Source: Streptomyces coeruleorubidus (GTDB lineage Bacteria > Actinomycetota > Actinomycetes > Streptomycetales > Streptomycetaceae). From it: 64,000 bases of DNA. The stretch is from the NCBI RefSeq assembly GCF_028885415.1, contig NZ_CP118527.1, positions 4,092,001-4,156,000 of the forward strand, given 5' to 3'. This document shows, in pieces, positions 42,828-50,695 of the stretch. Position numbers and translations under genes: made by a program. The notes under the pieces are model-generated. The model did not search any database. It saw only the letters and a list, made by a program, of their open reading frames with translations, and was not told where the DNA came from. Numbering within the stretch: the stretch's first letter is position 1; the number at the start of each line of letters is the position of its first letter.

Positions 42828-43747
42828 GCGCTCTCCCCGGATACGACCTGGATGTGTGCGTGGACGAGTTCACGTATCTTCCCGGTGACCAACTCGGGCG
42901 CCTCGACCGGCGTCATGTGGCCGATGCCGGGCAGTTCGGTGAGCCCGGTGCCGTGCGGCAGCGCGGCGGCCAGGGCCCGGGCCTGCACCGGCGGCGTCAG
43001 CCGGTCCGCCGTACCGACGACCACCGCCGTGGGCACGTCCAGCTCCCGCACGCCCTGGTCGAGGTCGAGCACGTCCAGCACGTGCGACCAGGCGTAGCGG
43101 ACCCTGCGGGGGCAGGCGTGCACGACGCGGGCGCAGGCCTCGACCATGTGCGGGGCCGAACCCGGGCCCATCGTCCCGTACTTGAGGATCCGGCGGGCCA
43201 GGGGCGTGACCGGGCCGAGCGGGGCACGGGAGCCCAGGATCCGCCGGGTCAGCCAGGTCCGCAGCCGCCCGGGCCGCATGGGTACGACGGTGGAGGCCGC
43301 GACCAGTTGGGAACTGCCCGTGCTGCACAGCAGGACGGCGGCGGTGTGCTCGCGGAAGGCGGTTCTCCCGGAGGCCGCCATCACGGTCATGCCGCCCATG
43401 GAGTGCCCGGCGATCACGGCCTGTTCGCCGGGCGCGAGGGTGGCTTCGAGTACGGCTTCCAGGTCGTCGGCGAGGGCGTCGGTGCTGCACGCGGGGTGCG
43501 CGGGGCTGCGTCCGTGGCCGCGCTGGTCGTAGGCGATGACCCGGTGGTCGGCGGCCAGGTCGCGTATCTGCGCCGCCCAGAAGGCGGTGGAGCAGGCCCA
43601 GCCGTGGGCGAGGACGACGGCGGGGGCTGCGTCGGGCCCGTGTATCTCGACGTGCAGCCGGGCCCCGTCGGCGGAGACGGCGGTCAGTTCGCGCGCGGGG
43701 GCGGGCGGGGCGTAAGGGCCGGAGTCGACGTGGAAGAGACGGCTCAC
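42824..43747 (-). CDS. Alpha/beta hydrolase
   Basis: A 307-residue alpha/beta-hydrolase. Oxyanion strand AVVLAHGWACSTAFW, nucleophile elbow GHSMGG (about residue 120), catalytic Asp region VVGTADRLTPP and final His in LPGIGHMTPVEAPE. There is no signal peptide. Both ends overlap neighbours by four bases (GTG start with the monooxygenase stop; stop with the SDR start), so the three proteins are made together. It probably cleaves the ester formed by the Baeyer-Villiger enzyme. Confidence 0.92.
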   Translation of the reverse strand: MSRLFHVDSGPYAPPAPARELTAVSADGARLHVEIHGPDAAPAVVLAHGWACSTAFWAAQIRDLAADHRVIAYDQRGHGRSPAHPACSTDALADDLEAVLEATLAPGEQAVIAGHSMGGMTVMAASGRTAFREHTAAVLLCSTGSSQLVAASTVVPMRPGRLRTWLTRRILGSRAPLGPVTPLARRILKYGTMGPGSAPHMVEACARVVHACPRRVRYAWSHVLDVLDLDQGVRELDVPTAVVVGTADRLTPPVQARALAAALPHGTGLTELPGIGHMTPVEAPELVTGKIRELVHAHIQVVSGESA

Positions 43748-45267
43748 GCGTCCACCCCGGCCTTCTGCTCAGCCGTCTTCGTCGCGGGGATCCGCAGGAC
43801 GTCGTACTCCGCGAGGTCCACCCGCCGCGTCGCCCGCCGGAACTCGGCTGTCGTGCCGGGCCAGATGGTGGTGTTGCGGCCGCTCGCGTCGAGGTACCAG
43901 CTGGTGCAGCCGCCGGTGTTCCACACGGTCCGCTTCATGCGCTCCTGCACCCGGTGGTTCCAGGCGTGTACGGCGCTCGGCCGGGCGTCGAGGGCGACCC
44001 GGCCGCCGAGGACGTCGACTTGGCGGACGAAGTCGGCCAGGTAGTTCAGCTGGGACTCGATCATGAGGATCATCGAGGAGTTCCCGAGGCCGGTGTTGGG
44101 CCCGATGATCGTCATCCAGTTCGGGAAGCCGGGCGCGGAGGCACCGCGCAGGGCCTCCATGCCGCCCTTCCAGGTCTCGGCGAGGGTCCGTCCGTCGGCG
44201 CCCACGACCCGCTCGGCGATGGGCATGTCGGTGACGTGGAACCCGGTGCCGAAGACGATCGCGTCCACCTCGGCCTCGCTGCCGTCGGCGGCGACGAGGG
44301 TCGATCCGCGGACCTCGCTCAGCCCGCTCGCGACCACGTCGACGTTGGGCCGCGCGAGCGCCGGGTAGTACTCGCTGGACAGCAGGATCCGCTTGCAGCC
44401 GATGCGGTAGTCCGGGGTGAGCTTCGCCCGCAGGGCCGGGTCCTTGACGGCACGGGCCATGTTGCGCCGGGCCAGCTGCTCGACGAAACCGAGTTCGTTC
44501 GGGCGCTTGGTGAACGCCTGCACCTGCAACTCCCGGATGCCCCACAGCAGTCCGCGCCGCAGTTGCGAGGTGAAGGGCAGCTGCCGGTGGAGCCACCGCT
44601 CGGCGTCGCTGATGGCCCGGTCGACGCGGGGCATCACCCACGGCGGGGTGCGCTGGAAGAGCGTGAGCCGCGACACCTCGGGCTGGATGGCCGGCACGAT
44701 CTGGATGGCCGAGGCCCCCGTCCCCACCATCGCGACGCGCTTGCCGCGCAGGTCGTAGTCGTGGTCCCAGCGGGCGGAGTGGAAGACCTTGCCCGGGAAG
44801 GAGTCGAGCCCGGGGATGTCCGGCACCTTCGGGTCGGACAGCGGCCCGGTGGCGGAGACGACGATGTCCGCCGACAGACTCCCGCTGCTGGTCTCGATGT
44901 CCCAGCACAGCCGCTCGGCGTTCCACGCCATCCGCTTCACCTCCGAGTCGAAGCGGATGTGCGGCCGCAGCCGGAACGCGTCCGTCACGTGCTCCAGGTA
45001 GGCGCGGATGTGCTCCTGCCCCGAGAAGGTGCGCGGCCAGTCGGGGTTGGGCGCGAAGGAGAACGAGTACAGATGCGACGGCACGTCACACGCGCAGCCC
45101 GGGTAGCTGTTGTCCCGCCAGGTCCCGCCGACACCGCTCGCCCGCTCCAGGACGACGAAGTCGGTGACGCCCTCGCGGCGCAGCCGCACGGCGGCCCCCA
45201 GCCCGCCGAACCCGGACCCGATCACCGCGACCCGCACGTGCTCGCGTTCGTGTTCGCGTTCGCCCAT
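43744..45267 (-). CDS. Baeyer-Villiger-type flavin monooxygenase
   Basis: A 507-residue FAD- and NADPH-dependent monooxygenase. FAD loop VAVIGSGFGGLGAAV near the N-terminus, ERASGVGGTWRDNSYPGCACD, the Baeyer-Villiger fingerprint FPGKVFHSARWDHDY (FxGxxxHxxxW[PD]), NADPH loop VAMVGTGASAIQIVP and the C-terminal GFPNWMTIIGPNTGLGNSS. Such enzymes insert oxygen next to a ketone to give an ester. The ATG at 45267 is chosen because GGAGG lies seven bases ahead. With the hydrolase and SDR it forms an operon similar to mymA of Mycobacterium tuberculosis, divergent from a MerR regulator. Confidence 0.92.
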   Translation of the reverse strand: MGEREHEREHVRVAVIGSGFGGLGAAVRLRREGVTDFVVLERASGVGGTWRDNSYPGCACDVPSHLYSFSFAPNPDWPRTFSGQEHIRAYLEHVTDAFRLRPHIRFDSEVKRMAWNAERLCWDIETSSGSLSADIVVSATGPLSDPKVPDIPGLDSFPGKVFHSARWDHDYDLRGKRVAMVGTGASAIQIVPAIQPEVSRLTLFQRTPPWVMPRVDRAISDAERWLHRQLPFTSQLRRGLLWGIRELQVQAFTKRPNELGFVEQLARRNMARAVKDPALRAKLTPDYRIGCKRILLSSEYYPALARPNVDVVASGLSEVRGSTLVAADGSEAEVDAIVFGTGFHVTDMPIAERVVGADGRTLAETWKGGMEALRGASAPGFPNWMTIIGPNTGLGNSSMILMIESQLNYLADFVRQVDVLGGRVALDARPSAVHAWNHRVQERMKRTVWNTGGCTSWYLDASGRNTTIWPGTTAEFRRATRRVDLAEYDVLRIPATKTAEQKAGVDA

Positions 45268-45297
45268 GCCGACACCTCCACACACCACGAGAACCAT

Positions 45298-45313
45298 GCC
45301 AGTGAACACTGGC
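45298..45313. promoter_or_regulatory. Perfect 16-bp palindrome in the monooxygenase/merR divergent promoter
   Basis: GCCAGTGAACACTGGC is a perfect palindrome of 7-bp arms around AA, 30 bases before the monooxygenase start and 84 before merR. It is the clearest operator candidate for control of the three-gene operon. Confidence 0.65.
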
Positions 45314-45397
45314 GCAATGGGAGAGTAGGGCAGTGACGTACTGATGGGTAGGGGGCGGTCGCGGAAAGTCACCCTCGGTACGCCTTAAGGTGCCCAG

Positions 45398-46045
45398 GTG
45401 GCCGAGAAGCGTGAATACCGCATGGAAGAGCTGGCCCGCCTGGCCGGGATCACGGTGCGCACCCTGCGCTTCTACCGCGAACGCAAGCTGATCCCGCCAC
45501 CCCGCCGGGAAGGCCGTATCGCCTGGTACGACGACCACCACCTGAACCGGCTGCGCACGATCACGGCCCTGCTGGAACGCGGTCACACCCTCAGCGGCAT
45601 CGCGGAGCTGGCGGAGGCCTTCGACCACGGCCGGGACGTCGGCGACCTGCTCGGCGTCGGCGCCCCCACCGAGGAGGAGCCGGTCCACCTCACCCCCGAG
45701 GAACTCGCCGACCACTTCGCGGGCGAGGCCACCCCCGAGAACCTCGCCGCCGCGATGGAGCTCGGCTACCTCGGCACCGACGGCGACGAGATCGTCCACA
45801 TCAGCCGCCGCCTGCTGGACGTCTCCTCGGCCCTGGTCCGCGAGGGCATCCCCCTCGCGGAGGTCCTCGGCGCGGCCAAGCAGGTCCGCACCCACGCCGA
45901 CGCCCTGGCCGAACTCTTCACCGGCCTGGTCCTGCGCCACGCCTCCGAGGACGACCTGCCCCGCCTGCGCCCGCTGGCCCGGAGCGTCGTGGAGGCGGAA
46001 CTGTCCCTGGCCCTGGACCGCCGGATGCGTGAGGGCGAACGCTGA
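45398..46045 (+). CDS. MerR family regulator
   Basis: A 215-residue regulator with a MerR winged helix (about residues 8-76: YRMEELARLAGITVRTLRFYRERKLIPPP in parts, then RLRTITALLERGHTLSGIAEL) and a C-terminal helical domain without a cluster of metal-binding cysteines, which points to an organic effector. It is divergent from the monooxygenase operon. Start GTG at 45398 after AAGGTGCCCAG. Its 3' end converges on the exonuclease III gene with 13 bases between. Confidence 0.9.
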   Translation: MAEKREYRMEELARLAGITVRTLRFYRERKLIPPPRREGRIAWYDDHHLNRLRTITALLERGHTLSGIAELAEAFDHGRDVGDLLGVGAPTEEEPVHLTPEELADHFAGEATPENLAAAMELGYLGTDGDEIVHISRRLLDVSSALVREGIPLAEVLGAAKQVRTHADALAELFTGLVLRHASEDDLPRLRPLARSVVEAELSLALDRRMREGER

Positions 46046-46058
46046 TGCCCGACGGTCC

Positions 46059-46862
46059 CTAGCGGTCGTACACGACGGTCACCGGCGCGTGATCGGACCA
46101 CCGCTCCGCATGAGTGGCGGCCCGCTCCACGAACCCCTTGACCGCCCGCCCGGCGAGCCCCGGGGTGGCCACGTGATAGTCGATCCGCCAGCCGGTGTCG
46201 TTGTCGAAGGCCCGCCCGCGGTACGACCACCACGAGTACGGCCCCTCGGTGTCCGGGTGCAGCGCACGTACGACGTCGACGTACCCGCCGTCCGCGGGAT
46301 CGAAGACCTGGGACAGCCACTCCCGCTCCTCGGGCAGGAACCCGGAGTTCTTGGTGTTGCCGCGCCAGTTCTTCAGGTCGGCCCGCTGGTGGGCGATGTT
46401 CCAGTCGCCGCAGACGAGGACCTCACGCCCCTCGGCGGCGGCCCGCTCCCGGAGCCCCTTCAGATGGGCGAGGAACTCGCCCATGAAGCGCTCCTTCTCG
46501 TCCTGCCGCTCGGTCCCGACCTCACCCGAGGGCAGATACAGCGAGGCGACGGTGACCCCCGGCAGATCGGCCTCCACGTACCGCCCGCTGCCGTCGAACT
46601 CGGCGGACCCGAACCCGATCCGGACCCGGTCGGGCTCACGCCGGCTGTACAGGGACACCCCGGCCCGCCCCTTGGCGGCGGCCGGCGCGTGCACGACATG
46701 CCACCCCTCGGGGTCACGGACGTGCCCGGGCAACTGCTCCGGCTCGGCCCGCACCTCCTGGAGACACAGCACGTCGGCGTCGGTCTGCGCGAGCCACTCC
46801 ACGAAGCCCTTCTTCGCGGCGGCACGCAGCCCATTCACATTCACAGAGGTCACAGTGAGCAC
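46059..46862 (-). CDS. xthA: Exodeoxyribonuclease III
   Basis: A 267-residue AP endonuclease/3'-5' exonuclease for base-excision repair. Motifs of the EEP fold: VNVNGLRAAAKKGF, DVLCLQEVRAE (metal Glu), GDWNIAH (catalytic Asp/Asn), WRIDYHVATPGL and SDHAPVTVVYD (catalytic His). The start codon chosen is GTG at 46862 (VLTVTSVNVNG); others in frame nearby are possible. It is divergent from an acetyltransferase gene, with a 17-bp dyad between them. Confidence 0.95.
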   Translation of the reverse strand: MLTVTSVNVNGLRAAAKKGFVEWLAQTDADVLCLQEVRAEPEQLPGHVRDPEGWHVVHAPAAAKGRAGVSLYSRREPDRVRIGFGSAEFDGSGRYVEADLPGVTVASLYLPSGEVGTERQDEKERFMGEFLAHLKGLRERAAAEGREVLVCGDWNIAHQRADLKNWRGNTKNSGFLPEEREWLSQVFDPADGGYVDVVRALHPDTEGPYSWWSYRGRAFDNDTGWRIDYHVATPGLAGRAVKGFVERAATHAERWSDHAPVTVVYDR

Positions 46863-46881
46863 CCCGGCACGATACCGGCAC

Positions 46882-46898
46882 ACTGGACGAGGTCCAGT
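46882..46898. promoter_or_regulatory. Perfect dyad between xthA and the acetyltransferase gene
   Basis: ACTGGAC-GAG-GTCCAGT has perfect 7-bp arms and sits midway in the 60-base gap between two divergent start codons, so a bound protein would affect both promoters. Confidence 0.5.
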
Positions 46899-46922
46899 TC
46901 CGGATCGAATACGGTAGCCGGC

Positions 46923-47399
46923 ATGCATATACGCCGGGTCTCCTTCGACCACCCCGACGCCGTGAAGCTGAACGACCAGGTCCAGGCCGAGTACGCCGTC
47001 CGCTACGGGGACGACGGCGATGCCACGCCCATGGCCGCCACGGACTTCGACCCGCCGAACGGCATCTACCTCATCGCGTACGACGAGCTCGGCACCCCCG
47101 TCGCCTCGGGCGGCTGGCGCGCTCAGGACGCGAACGACGAGGGCAACCTGGACGGCGACGCCGAGCTCAAGCGCATGTACGTGATCGAGCAGATGCGCGG
47201 CCGGGGCCTGGCCCGCCGCATCCTGGCCGCCCTGGAGGAGGACGCCCGCGAAGCCGGCCGCGTCCGCATGGTCCTGGAGACGGGCCTCAAGCAGCCGGAG
47301 GCCATAGCTCTGTACACGTCCAGCGGCTACGAGCCGTGTGCCAAGTTCGGCTACTACCGACACCACGAGTCGAGCCGCTGCTTCGCGAAGAGCCTCTGA
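46923..47399 (+). CDS. GNAT family N-acetyltransferase
   Basis: A 158-residue acetyltransferase. Key parts: GIYLIAYDELGTPVASGGWR, the acetyl-CoA loop LKRMYVIEQMRGRGLARRIL (RGRGLA), VLETGLKQPEAIALYTSSGYE and a final FGYYRHHESSRCFAKSL. The substrate is unknown; the pattern is common among small cytoplasmic GNATs that act on amines or amino acids. ATG at 46923; divergent from xthA. Confidence 0.88.
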   Translation: MHIRRVSFDHPDAVKLNDQVQAEYAVRYGDDGDATPMAATDFDPPNGIYLIAYDELGTPVASGGWRAQDANDEGNLDGDAELKRMYVIEQMRGRGLARRILAALEEDAREAGRVRMVLETGLKQPEAIALYTSSGYEPCAKFGYYRHHESSRCFAKSL

Positions 47400-47417
47400 A
47401 AGCCTGGGAACAGAGCA

Positions 47418-47449
47418 GAGCCCCTGCCGACTTTCGCCGACAGGGGCTC
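47418..47449. terminator. Hairpin terminator after the acetyltransferase gene
   Basis: Arms GAGCCCCTG and CAGGGGCTC with inner CG pairs around CTTT-type loop lie between the acetyltransferase stop and the convergent tRNA gene; probably serves both. Confidence 0.75.
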
Positions 47450-47458
47450 GAAGCTGCG

Positions 47459-47532
47459 TGGACCTGAGGGGATTTGAACCCCTGGCCCCCTCGATGCGAA
47501 CGAGGTGCGCTACCGGACTGCGCCACAGGCCC
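47459..47532 (-). tRNA. tRNA-Ala (anticodon CGC)
   Basis: On the minus strand the sequence folds as a full cloverleaf: acceptor GGGCCTG pairing with CAGGTCC, D arm GCGC/GCGC, anticodon stem CCTCG/CGAGG with loop TTCGCAT, and T arm AGGGG-TTCAAAT-CCCCT. Anticodon CGC reads the alanine codon GCG, very frequent in this genome. The discriminator is A; CCA is not encoded. Both flanks look normal, with no integrated element next to it. Confidence 0.95.
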
Positions 47533-47625
47533 TTGCAACGAGTGAAACTTTAGCACCCCGATCGGGCTGCTTGGAAATCCGTTCCCGGCGGGCGGTCGAG
47601 GGGCGGTCACCTGCGGCTTCGCGGG

Positions 47626-48825
47626 CTACTCGTTGGCGGCCCGGGGCCGGTCCCCGTCCTCGTACTGGTCGAACAGGGGCGTGCGGCCGCGCTCCCGTGC
47701 CCGCCGTGCGGAGGCCGCGCGACGGGCGTCACTGCGCCCGTCGCCGTCCGCCCTGTCCTGCGTGCGGGGCTCCGCCCCGTCGGGGTCCGCGCTGTCGGCG
47801 GGGGCCGCCCCGTCCTCGTGGTCCGGGGTGACGGTGCTCGACCGCGCGGAGCTCCAGGTGTCGGGGGCTGCGAGGTCCACGTCGTTGGTGGCCCGGGGCG
47901 CGACGGGTGCGGTCACATAGGTCGGCAGGGGCACCGGCACCGGCTCCCAGCTGTCGCCCTGCCCCGGCCGCCGCTGCCGCTCGCGCTGCTGGTCGACCCA
48001 CTCGGCGTGGTCGGTCTGCTCGACGAGTGCGCGCCGGTCCGCCGCGAGGGCCGACAGGCCGGGGTCGGTCGCCGGTTCGGGTCCTTCCTCCGGGTCGTCG
48101 GCCGCTTCGTCGGTGGAGGCGCGCCGGCGGGGCTGCCGCTGGCGCTCCCGCAGCCGCTGGGCCGCGGCCTCGGCCCGGCGGCGGTCCATCTGGTAGGCGA
48201 AGCGGCGGCGCTCCTGGGAACGCAGGTACGCGATGTACACGCTGAGCATGACGGCGGGCACACCGGGCGCCCACAGGAAGGCGAGCCCCCCGACCGCGGC
48301 GACGATCGCGCCGAGGGTGAAGGCGAGGAACAGCATGGTGGTGGTGCGCCGACGGCGCGCGAGCACCTTCGAGCGCCGGGCCCGCGCTGCGGCCGCCTGG
48401 CTCGCCTGGCTCGCCTGCGGTGACGGGCCGCGCCGGGCGGCGGGCACACGCCCCCGACCGCGGGCGTCGCCCTCCGCGTTCGGCCCGGGCGCCGGGCGAG
48501 CCGACTGCTCGGGGGCGGGCGAGGGGAGGGGTGCCTGGGTCTGCGGACGCGTCTTGGACACGGCGAAGGCCCGGACGTCCACCGAGTCGGTGACGGCGTC
48601 CAGGTCGTCGGCGTCCTGCTCCTCCTCCTCGGTGGAGCGCGCCCGCAGGTCCCTGGCGTACCGGCGCTCCATGGCCGCCTTTCCGGACAGAAGCCGGATG
48701 GCGGTGCTGAAGCGTTCCGTCGGACGGGCCTCGTTCAGCTCGTCCTGCCTACGGAGCCACATCGGCACCAAGTAGGCGGCCCAGGCCCCGACAATGACTG
48801 CGTAGATGAGGCCGCTGCTGCTCAC
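47626..48825 (-). CDS. sepX: SepX-like septation membrane protein (GlpR homologue)
   Basis: A 399-residue membrane protein. The first 20 residues are a membrane helix with a conserved start (MSSSGLIYAVIVGAWAAYLV, then PMWLRRQDE and PTERFSTAIRLLSG). A charged and proline-rich region (50-150) is followed by two adjacent hydrophobic segments (about 158-200) and a long disordered, acidic C-terminus with RRRAEAAAQRLRERQRQ. SepX in Streptomyces supports cross-wall formation and sporulation septa; its corynebacterial counterpart GlpR is the membrane receptor of the gephyrin-like protein Glp. The moeA/glp gene lies 2 kb upstream in the same direction, which fits that partnership. Confidence 0.85.
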   Translation of the reverse strand: MSSSGLIYAVIVGAWAAYLVPMWLRRQDELNEARPTERFSTAIRLLSGKAAMERRYARDLRARSTEEEEQDADDLDAVTDSVDVRAFAVSKTRPQTQAPLPSPAPEQSARPAPGPNAEGDARGRGRVPAARRGPSPQASQASQAAAARARRSKVLARRRRTTTMLFLAFTLGAIVAAVGGLAFLWAPGVPAVMLSVYIAYLRSQERRRFAYQMDRRRAEAAAQRLRERQRQPRRRASTDEAADDPEEGPEPATDPGLSALAADRRALVEQTDHAEWVDQQRERQRRPGQGDSWEPVPVPLPTYVTAPVAPRATNDVDLAAPDTWSSARSSTVTPDHEDGAAPADSADPDGAEPRTQDRADGDGRSDARRAASARRARERGRTPLFDQYEDGDRPRAANE

Positions 48826-48997
48826 GCCTCACACGGTAGAGGGGTTTGCGTGAGGCCATCTGCCAATTGAGCCGGTGTGTCGCACGATCTGGCTGATATT
48901 TCGAACTTTTTTTGTGACCGATGCGATCAGCAGACCGCCGAGGCCGGGAATTCATTGCCCCAAGACGGTCACCGGCCGATCAATTTCGAACAAGTAT

Positions 48998-49615
48998 TCA
49001 ATTTCCGGGGTGGTGCCGCATTCCCGGATTACTCTCCGATCGTGCCCGGTGCCAGCGCCTGAGCAACCCGTCCGGCACCTCTTCCGCCGTGAGCGCGAAG
49101 ACGAGGTGGTCGCGCCAGGCCCCGTCGATGTGGAGATAACGCGGCCGGAGCCCCTCCTCACGGAATCCGAGTTTCTCCACGACCCGGCGGCTCGGCCCGT
49201 TCTCGGGGCGAATGCAGATCTCGATGCGGTGCAGCCCGACCGTGCGGAAACAGTGGTCCACGACGAGCGCCACCGCCGTCGGCATCACCCCGCGGCCGGC
49301 CACCGCCTCGTCCACCCAGTAGCCGACATGCCCCGAGCACATCGAGCCCCAGGTGATTCCGGCCACGGTCAACTGCCCCACCAGCCGCCCCTGGTACTCG
49401 ATGACGAAGGGCAGCATCCGGCCCGCGTTCGCCTCCGACCTGAGGTGGCGGACCATCTGGCGGAAGGTCGGCCGGTGCGCGAGCGGCCCGCCGGGGGCAG
49501 GCGGCGGAATGGTCGCCTCCCAGGGGCGCAGCCAGTCGCGGTTGCGCCGGTTGACCTCGCGCCACGCCCGCTGGTCGCGCAGCTTTATCGGCCTGAGGAC
49601 GATGTCGCCGTCCAC
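48998..49615 (-). CDS. rimJ: RimJ-like GNAT acetyltransferase
   Basis: A 205-residue acetyltransferase of the RimJ/RimL branch, which acetylates N-termini of ribosomal or other proteins. Features are IVLRPIKLRDQRAWREVNRRN, GHVGYWVDEAVAGRGVMPTA (acetyl-CoA loop AGRGVM) and HRIEICIRPENGPSRRVVEKLGF. GTG start at 49615; the start is not certain. It lies between moaB and sepX on the same strand, the same neighbourhood as rimJ in mycobacteria. The 172 bases to sepX are AT-richer than average and hold no gene I can support. Confidence 0.88.
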   Translation of the reverse strand: MDGDIVLRPIKLRDQRAWREVNRRNRDWLRPWEATIPPPAPGGPLAHRPTFRQMVRHLRSEANAGRMLPFVIEYQGRLVGQLTVAGITWGSMCSGHVGYWVDEAVAGRGVMPTAVALVVDHCFRTVGLHRIEICIRPENGPSRRVVEKLGFREEGLRPRYLHIDGAWRDHLVFALTAEEVPDGLLRRWHRARSESNPGMRHHPGN

Positions 49616-49641
49616 CAGCTCGACGGGCCAGGATGGGCTGT

Positions 49642-50142
49642 TCAGCTCGCACCCCCACTGCCGGGTCTGGGGTGGTCACCGCCGCGGAGCTGCTCGACGG
49701 CGTGGACCAGCAGCGGCTCCAGCACCGCCAGTCCGTCCTTCACGCCGCCGCTGGAGCCGGGCAGGTTGACGATCAGCGTCCCGCCCGTCACTCCGGCCAG
49801 GCCCCGGGAGAGCGCCGCGGTCGGCACCTTCTGACGGCCGAACGCCCGGATCGCCTCGGCGATGCCGGGGACCTCGTGGTCGATGACCCGGCGGGTCGCC
49901 TCGGGGGTGCGGTCGGTGGGCGAGATGCCCGTACCGCCGGTGGTGACGATGACGTCGTAGCCGGTCTCGACACCGGCGCGCAGGGCCGCCTCCACCGGGT
50001 CGCCGTCGGGGACGATCTGCGGGCCGTCGACCTGGAAGCCGAAGCCCTTCAGGGCGTGGGCGATCAGCGGGCCGCCCTTGTCCTCGTAGATCCCGGCGGC
50101 AGCCCGGTTGGAGGCGGTGACGACGAGAGCGCGGTAGGTCAT
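49642..50142 (-). CDS. moaB: Molybdenum cofactor protein MoaB/MogA-like
   Basis: A 166-residue molybdopterin adenylyltransferase-type protein. The MPT-binding motifs are [19 protein letters not shown] and [23 protein letters not shown] (quoted in short parts). It adenylates molybdopterin before metal insertion by MoeA. ATG at 50142 overlaps the moaC stop codon by four bases. The C-terminus is Gly/His/Pro-rich. It is part of moeA-moaC-moaB. Confidence 0.92.
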   Translation of the reverse strand: MTYRALVVTASNRAAAGIYEDKGGPLIAHALKGFGFQVDGPQIVPDGDPVEAALRAGVETGYDVIVTTGGTGISPTDRTPEATRRVIDHEVPGIAEAIRAFGRQKVPTAALSRGLAGVTGGTLIVNLPGSSGGVKDGLAVLEPLLVHAVEQLRGGDHPRPGSGGAS

Positions 50143-50633
50143 GCCCGGCTCCAGTCGCCCGACTTGCCGCCCGTCTTCTCCTCCACCCGCACGTCCGTGA
50201 TGACCGCTCCCTTGTCGACCGCCTTGACCATGTCGATCACGGTGAGCGCGGCGACGGAGACCGCGGTGAGGGCCTCCATCTCGACGCCCGTCCGGTCGGT
50301 CGTCTTCACGGTGGCCAGGATCTCCACCGCGTCGTCCGCGACCGACAGGTCCAGTTTCACACCGGACACCGACAAGGGGTGACAGAGCGGGATCAGATCC
50401 GGAGTGCGTTTGGCGCCCATGATCCCGGCGATCCGCGCGGTCGCGAGGGCGTCGCCCTTGGGGACGCCCTCGCCGCGCAGCAGCTCGATCACGCGGGGCG
50501 AGACGAGGACGCGTCCGCTGGCGCGGGCGGTGCGCGCGGTCACGTCCTTGTCGGACACGTCGACCATGCGGGCGGCACCCGCCTCGTCGATGTGCGTCAG
50601 ACGGTCCTGCGTAGGGGGGTCCTGCGTGCTCAT
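50139..50633 (-). CDS. moaC: Cyclic pyranopterin monophosphate synthase MoaC
   Basis: MoaC converts 3',8-cyclo-GTP to cyclic pyranopterin monophosphate in the first stage of molybdenum cofactor synthesis. The 164-residue protein has the conserved [20 protein letters not shown], the active-site LIPLCHPL and [20 protein letters not shown] with catalytic Lys after it. ATG at 50633, 62 bases after moeA; the stop overlaps moaB. Confidence 0.96.
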   Translation of the reverse strand: MSTQDPPTQDRLTHIDEAGAARMVDVSDKDVTARTARASGRVLVSPRVIELLRGEGVPKGDALATARIAGIMGAKRTPDLIPLCHPLSVSGVKLDLSVADDAVEILATVKTTDRTGVEMEALTAVSVAALTVIDMVKAVDKGAVITDVRVEEKTGGKSGDWSRA

Positions 50634-50695
50634 GCTGTGTGACGCTCCCGGTCCGGGCCTGCTGTGCGCGACACGGTACCCCCAACCAGCGCCTC

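Noticed and set aside
47459..47532. tRNA-Ala as attachment site of an integrated element
   Set aside because: No integrase, no second copy of the tRNA 3' end and no accessory block next to it; flanking genes are ordinary.
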